Below are positions 40,659-43,855 of a stretch of 43,855 bases of DNA, piece by piece. The stretch comes from Deltaproteobacteria bacterium. Its GTDB lineage: Bacteria; Myxococcota_A; Polyangia; DRWM01; JAAZOP01. The stretch is from the NCBI GenBank assembly GCA_016218815.1, contig JACRCX010000148.1:1-43855 (forward strand). Direction: 5' to 3'. The position numbers and the translations under genes were made by a program. Below the pieces are notes generated by a model. It was given only the letters and a program-made list of their open reading frames with translations, was not told the DNA's origin and searched no databases. Each line of letters starts with the position of its first letter. Within the stretch, counting starts at the first letter, position 1.

Positions 40659-41906
40659 ATGCTTGGAGATGATGTTCGCGATGTTCAGGCAGCCGCGCAG
40701 CGGCTGCGACCGCGCGTCGTCGGCTTCGACCGGGACGCGTTCTGCTCGCGGCTGGCGGATCTCGGCCATCCGCCAGGGACGGTCCGGACCAAGCTGTCGA
40801 TCGCCGACAACTTGGCGCAGTGGTTGGCGGAGAAGAACCTGGCGGTCGCCGATCTCGACGAGCGACGCGCCGACGAGTTCATCGTCGAGCGGCGTCGTCG
40901 CGGGTACCGCTGTGCCGGCTTCCGCACGACGATCCTGTTCCTGCTCGACCAGCTCCGTTCGGCAGGTGTCGCATCACGGCTCGCGCCCCCCCGCGACGAG
41001 TCGCCGGCGGCCGTCCTGCTGGAAAGCTACGAGCACTACCTGCGACGGGAGCGGGGAGTGGTCGACAACACCATCAAGGCCTATCTGCCGTTCGTTCGTG
41101 GTTTCGTCGCAGCGCGCCTGGACGGGGATGTCGGGCGCAGCGGGTCGTTGCGGGCCGGGGATGTGCGCGAGTTTCTCCTGGGCCGAGTTCGTGGCATGGC
41201 TTGCAGAAGCGCTCAGCTCATGGCCAGCGCGTTGCGGTCGTTTCTGGGATTCCTGTTCCTGCGTGGCAGGACCGAGACGGACTTGGCCGCCGCCGTCCCG
41301 ACGGTACGTCGGTGGCGGCAATCGAGCGTGCCGCGTTACATCCCCGCGGCGGACGTGGAGCGCCTGCTGCGTGCCTGCGACCGCTCGTCCGCCACGGGCC
41401 GCAGGGACCACGCCATCCTGCTGCTTCTCGCTCGTCTGGGTCTTCGCGCCAGCGAAGTTGTGGGGCTGGAGCTTGGCGATCTGCGCTGGCGGGAAGGGGA
41501 GGTCATCGTGCGCGGCAAGGGTCAGGTGCGCGACCGCCTGCCGCTGCTGCCGGACGTCGGACGGGCGCTCGCCCGGTACATCAGGAAGGACCGGCCACCG
41601 GCCACTTGTGCACGAGTCTTCCTTCGCCGGCCAGCGCCACACCGTGGTTTCGCCCAGCACTGCACCGTCTCCAACATCGTCGCGCAAGCCTTCCGCCGGG
41701 CCGGCTTGGCGCCAGCGACCCGTGGTGCGCACGTACTGCGGCACAGCCTGGCCACGGCGATGGTGCGGCGCGGTGCCTCGCTGGCCGAGATCGGGCAAGT
41801 GCTCCGCCACCGCTCGGCCGACACGACGGCAATCTACGCCAAGCTCGACTTCGATGCTCTGCGCGACATCGCGCTGCCGTGGCCCACGACCGGAGGTGGA
41901 CAATGA
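40659..41906 (+). CDS. Tyrosine recombinase, first of a RIT trio
   Basis: 415 residues. An N-terminal SAM-like core-binding region (~125-225, NTIKAYLPFVRGFVAARLDG) precedes the catalytic domain. The conserved residues are visible: Arg in RLGLRASEVVGLEL, Lys in VRGKGQVRDRL, HxxR in HVLRHSLATAMV, and His plus Tyr in LRHRSADTTAIYAKLD. It should cut and join DNA through the Tyr. An extra ~120-residue N-terminal part fits the largest member of RIT trios. AAGGAGGAGAGG lies directly before ATG 40659. It overlaps the second recombinase gene as ATGA. Confidence 0.93.
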   Translation: MLGDDVRDVQAAAQRLRPRVVGFDRDAFCSRLADLGHPPGTVRTKLSIADNLAQWLAEKNLAVADLDERRADEFIVERRRRGYRCAGFRTTILFLLDQLRSAGVASRLAPPRDESPAAVLLESYEHYLRRERGVVDNTIKAYLPFVRGFVAARLDGDVGRSGSLRAGDVREFLLGRVRGMACRSAQLMASALRSFLGFLFLRGRTETDLAAAVPTVRRWRQSSVPRYIPAADVERLLRACDRSSATGRRDHAILLLLARLGLRASEVVGLELGDLRWREGEVIVRGKGQVRDRLPLLPDVGRALARYIRKDRPPATCARVFLRRPAPHRGFAQHCTVSNIVAQAFRRAGLAPATRGAHVLRHSLATAMVRRGASLAEIGQVLRHRSADTTAIYAKLDFDALRDIALPWPTTGGGQ

Positions 41907-42847
41907 GCTCGTTGCAGGAAGAGCTCTCCTCCTATCTCGCCCTGCGGCGCGCGCTTGGCTCGGAACTTCGCGGGCCGGACGGCCGCTTGCGTCGTTTCGT
42001 CGAGTTCCTCGACCGCGAGGACGCGACGGTGATCACGACGGAGTTGGCCCTGCGCTGGGCCACCGCGCCTGCGGACATCGCGCCCTCCACGTGGGCCGTG
42101 CGACTGGGCGAGGTACGCCGCTTTGCCAGGTGGCTGAGCGCCAGCGAGCCGCGCACCCAGGTCCCCCCCTACGGGCTGCTGCCTTTCCCCTGCCGGCGAC
42201 GCACGCCCTACCTCTATCGTGACGAGGATGTCGCGCGCATCGTCGGCGAGGCGCTACGGCTGCCTTCGCCGACGGGCCTGCGTGCCTGGACCTTCGCCAC
42301 GCTGTTCGGTCTGCTCGCTGCGACGGGCCTGCGATTGGGCGAGGCTCTCGCCCTGGATCGAGACGACGTCGACTTGCGGGCCGGCGTGATCGCCGTCCAG
42401 CGCGGGAAATTCGGCAAGTCCCGCTTCGTCCCCATCCACGACTCCACGTGCGCGGCCTTGCGGCGATACGCACGGCGGCGGGATCGCTGTGTGCCGCACC
42501 CGTCGTCGGGGGCGTTCCTGCTCTCCGAGCGCGGCCATCGACCGACACCGCGCAGTGCACAGCACAACTTCGCGCTTGTCACGTGCGCCTTGGGTCTGCG
42601 GCCACCGGCGCCCGCCCAAGGCGATGGACGTGGACCCCGACTTCACGACTTGCGGCACCGACTGGCCACCGCCACCTTGGTCCGCTGGTACCGCGAGGGA
42701 CGCGACGTCGGACGCGAGCTCCCCAAGCTGTCCACCTACCTTGGGCACGTGCAGGTCACCGGCACCTACTGGTACATCGAGGCCATTCCAGAACTGCTCC
42801 GACTCGCCACCGAGCGGGCGATGACCCCGCGGGAGTACGCACCGTGA
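41903..42847 (+). CDS. Tyrosine recombinase, second of a RIT trio
   Basis: 314 residues. Catalytic residues: Arg in AATGLRLGEALALDRDDV, Lys in RGKFGKSRFVPIH, HxxR in LHDLRHRLATATLV, His in YLGHVQVTGTYWY with the Tyr nucleophile. The insert WYREGRDVGRELPKLSTYLG between the HxxR and the second His is longer than in phage integrases and typical of the Tn554/RIT second recombinase. GGAGGT lies 6 bases before ATG 41903, inside the preceding gene. All three recombinases are expected to act together on the element ends. Confidence 0.93.
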   Translation: MSSLQEELSSYLALRRALGSELRGPDGRLRRFVEFLDREDATVITTELALRWATAPADIAPSTWAVRLGEVRRFARWLSASEPRTQVPPYGLLPFPCRRRTPYLYRDEDVARIVGEALRLPSPTGLRAWTFATLFGLLAATGLRLGEALALDRDDVDLRAGVIAVQRGKFGKSRFVPIHDSTCAALRRYARRRDRCVPHPSSGAFLLSERGHRPTPRSAQHNFALVTCALGLRPPAPAQGDGRGPRLHDLRHRLATATLVRWYREGRDVGRELPKLSTYLGHVQVTGTYWYIEAIPELLRLATERAMTPREYAP

Positions 42848-43848
42848 GCCCCGCCGCGCCTGCCGACTTCCCCGTCCTCCTTCAGGCGTTCTTCTCCGAC
42901 CACCTGCTCCGGCAGCGGCACGCCAGTCCGAACACGGTGCTCGCCTACCGCAACACCTTCCGGCTGCTCCTGCGCTTCGCCGTCCCCCGTCTCGCGCGGG
43001 CCCCATCCCGCCTCAGCCTCGCGGATCTCGACGCCGCCTTGCTGGGCGATTTTCTCGACCACCTCCGTCGCGAGCGCCACAACTCCGCGCGCAGTCGAAA
43101 CGCCCGTCTGGCGGCCTTGCACTCGTTCTTTCGCTGGGTCGCGCTCAACGAGCCGGCCCATGCGCTCCTCTGTCAGCGCGTCCTCGCCATCCCCAGCCAG
43201 CGCTCCGCACGGGGCATCGTGGAGTTCCTCGTCGAAGACGAAGCCGCCGCGTTGCTCGATGCTCCGGACACGACGACGTGGATCGGACGACGCGACCGTG
43301 CCCTGCTCCTGCTTGCCGTCCAGACCGGGTTGCGCGTCTCCGAACTCGCCGCTCTCCGCCGGCAGGACGTGACCCTTGGCGCCGGTGCTCACGTCCGCTG
43401 CTACGGCAAGGGAAGGAAGCTCCGCTGCACACCGCTGCGCCGCGAGGTCGTCAAGGTACTCCAGGCTTGGCTTCGCGAACGTCCGCCGACACCCGAAGCT
43501 CCGCTCTTCCCGAGTTCCCGCGGCCGAACGATCAGCGTGGACGCCGTCGAGCAGCGCGTGGCGAAGCACATCGCTGCAGCGCGAAACTGCTGCCCTTCGC
43601 TCCGCGCCAAGCGCGTTACGCCGCACACCCTGCGCCACACCGCCGCCATGGATCTCCTGCGGCATGGCGTCGACCCCACCGTCATCGCCCTGTGGCTCGG
43701 ACACGAGTCGACGGAAACGACCCAGATGTACCTGCACGCGGACATGCACCTCAAGGAGCAGGCCCTCGCCAGGACGACACCCACCGGCGCGACCCCCGGG
43801 CGCTTCCGCCCCGATGACGCCCTGCTCGCCTTCCTCGACGGCCTCTGA
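42844..43848 (+). CDS. Tyrosine recombinase, third of a RIT trio
   Basis: 334 residues. An N-terminal core-binding domain (SPNTVLAYRNTFRLLLRFAV) is followed by the catalytic domain: Arg in QTGLRVSELAALRRQDV, Lys in GKGRKLRCTPL, HxxR in PHTLRHTAAMDLL, His in WLGHESTETTQMYLHAD with the Tyr nucleophile. This is the XerD-like member. GTG 42844 overlaps the preceding stop (GTGA). The stop codon at 43846-43848 lies inside the right-end repeat of the element. Confidence 0.93.
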   Translation: MSPAAPADFPVLLQAFFSDHLLRQRHASPNTVLAYRNTFRLLLRFAVPRLARAPSRLSLADLDAALLGDFLDHLRRERHNSARSRNARLAALHSFFRWVALNEPAHALLCQRVLAIPSQRSARGIVEFLVEDEAAALLDAPDTTTWIGRRDRALLLLAVQTGLRVSELAALRRQDVTLGAGAHVRCYGKGRKLRCTPLRREVVKVLQAWLRERPPTPEAPLFPSSRGRTISVDAVEQRVAKHIAAARNCCPSLRAKRVTPHTLRHTAAMDLLRHGVDPTVIALWLGHESTETTQMYLHADMHLKEQALARTTPTGATPGRFRPDDALLAFLDGL

Positions 43849-43855
43849 TTATCCC
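43847..43855. repeat. Right-end repeat of the RIT element, cut by the window end
   Basis: GATTATCCC, the exact reverse complement of GGGATAATC at 40601-40609. The rest of the right end lies outside the window. Confidence 0.7.

Larger units (their letters stand above)
40515..43855 (+). mobile_element. RIT element (recombinase-in-trio), right end at the window edge
   Basis: Three overlapping tyrosine recombinase genes of different subfamilies (415, 314 and 334 residues) on one strand, preceded by short direct and inverted repeats (40515-40610) and followed at once by the matching repeat GATTATCCC (43847-43855). This is the layout of RIT elements. The window stops inside the right end, so the element boundary and target site cannot be seen. 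Confidence 0.85.

Overview
The window is a GC-rich (roughly 70% by eye) bacterial sequence. Its style is deltaproteobacterial or Myxococcota-like. The signs are a PilZ protein of the kind expanded in Myxococcus, a Hanks-type Ser/Thr kinase, a secreted protein with a myxococcal-type Cys-rich repeat, many lipoproteins, and long chains of genes joined by ATGA/GTGA overlaps. This taxonomic placement is an inference. Both ends lie in repeats: a GCC/poly-Gly run at base 1 and a mobile-element end at base 43855. The window may therefore be a whole contig broken at repeats.

Layout. (1) 1-2500: a partial lipoprotein gene, a PilZ gene and a further lipoprotein gene. (2) 2605-8547 (minus): a sulfur operon. 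It has an ArsR-family regulator with a palindromic operator, a PsrABC/PhsABC-type polysulfide or thiosulfate reductase, and a YeeE/YedE sulfur transporter split into two genes, the second fused to a cysteine-less rhodanese domain. (3) 8777-9988: a Ser/Thr kinase. (4) 10011-13105 (minus): a stressosome module (RsbR-, RsbS-, RsbT-, RsbX-like proteins plus a second ATPase) whose RsbR carries a Cys-rich 'two-CW' domain. (5) 13412-18673: three hydrolases of the alpha/beta or beta-lactamase fold, then a DUF47-PiT phosphate transport pair.

(6) 18797-29764 is the most interesting part. A NifH/BchL-like reductase is followed without gaps by four different nitrogenase component-1-like proteins. They look like two D/K-type pairs fed by a single reductase. 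Three radical SAM proteins follow: a HemN/HemW-superfamily protein, a B12-binding-type radical SAM protein and a HemN-like protein. Nothing else needed for nitrogen fixation (NifB, NifV and so on) is visible. The set matches none of the nitrogenase-like systems I know (Nif, DPOR, COR, Cfb, Mar). The HemN-type neighbours make reduction or remodelling of a tetrapyrrole the best, still speculative, hypothesis.

(7) 29826-33074: leuS and an lptE-like gene. (8) 33221-35026: a degraded IS91-type transposase. It carries a triple-hairpin insert and is fused in frame to the C-terminal part of a sulfotransferase. (9) 35226-40326 (minus): three secreted or lipoprotein genes downstream of an ECF-type sigma factor gene, with a good ECF-style promoter between them. 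(10) 40515-43855: a RIT element, i.e. three overlapping tyrosine recombinase genes with terminal repeats, running to the end of the window.
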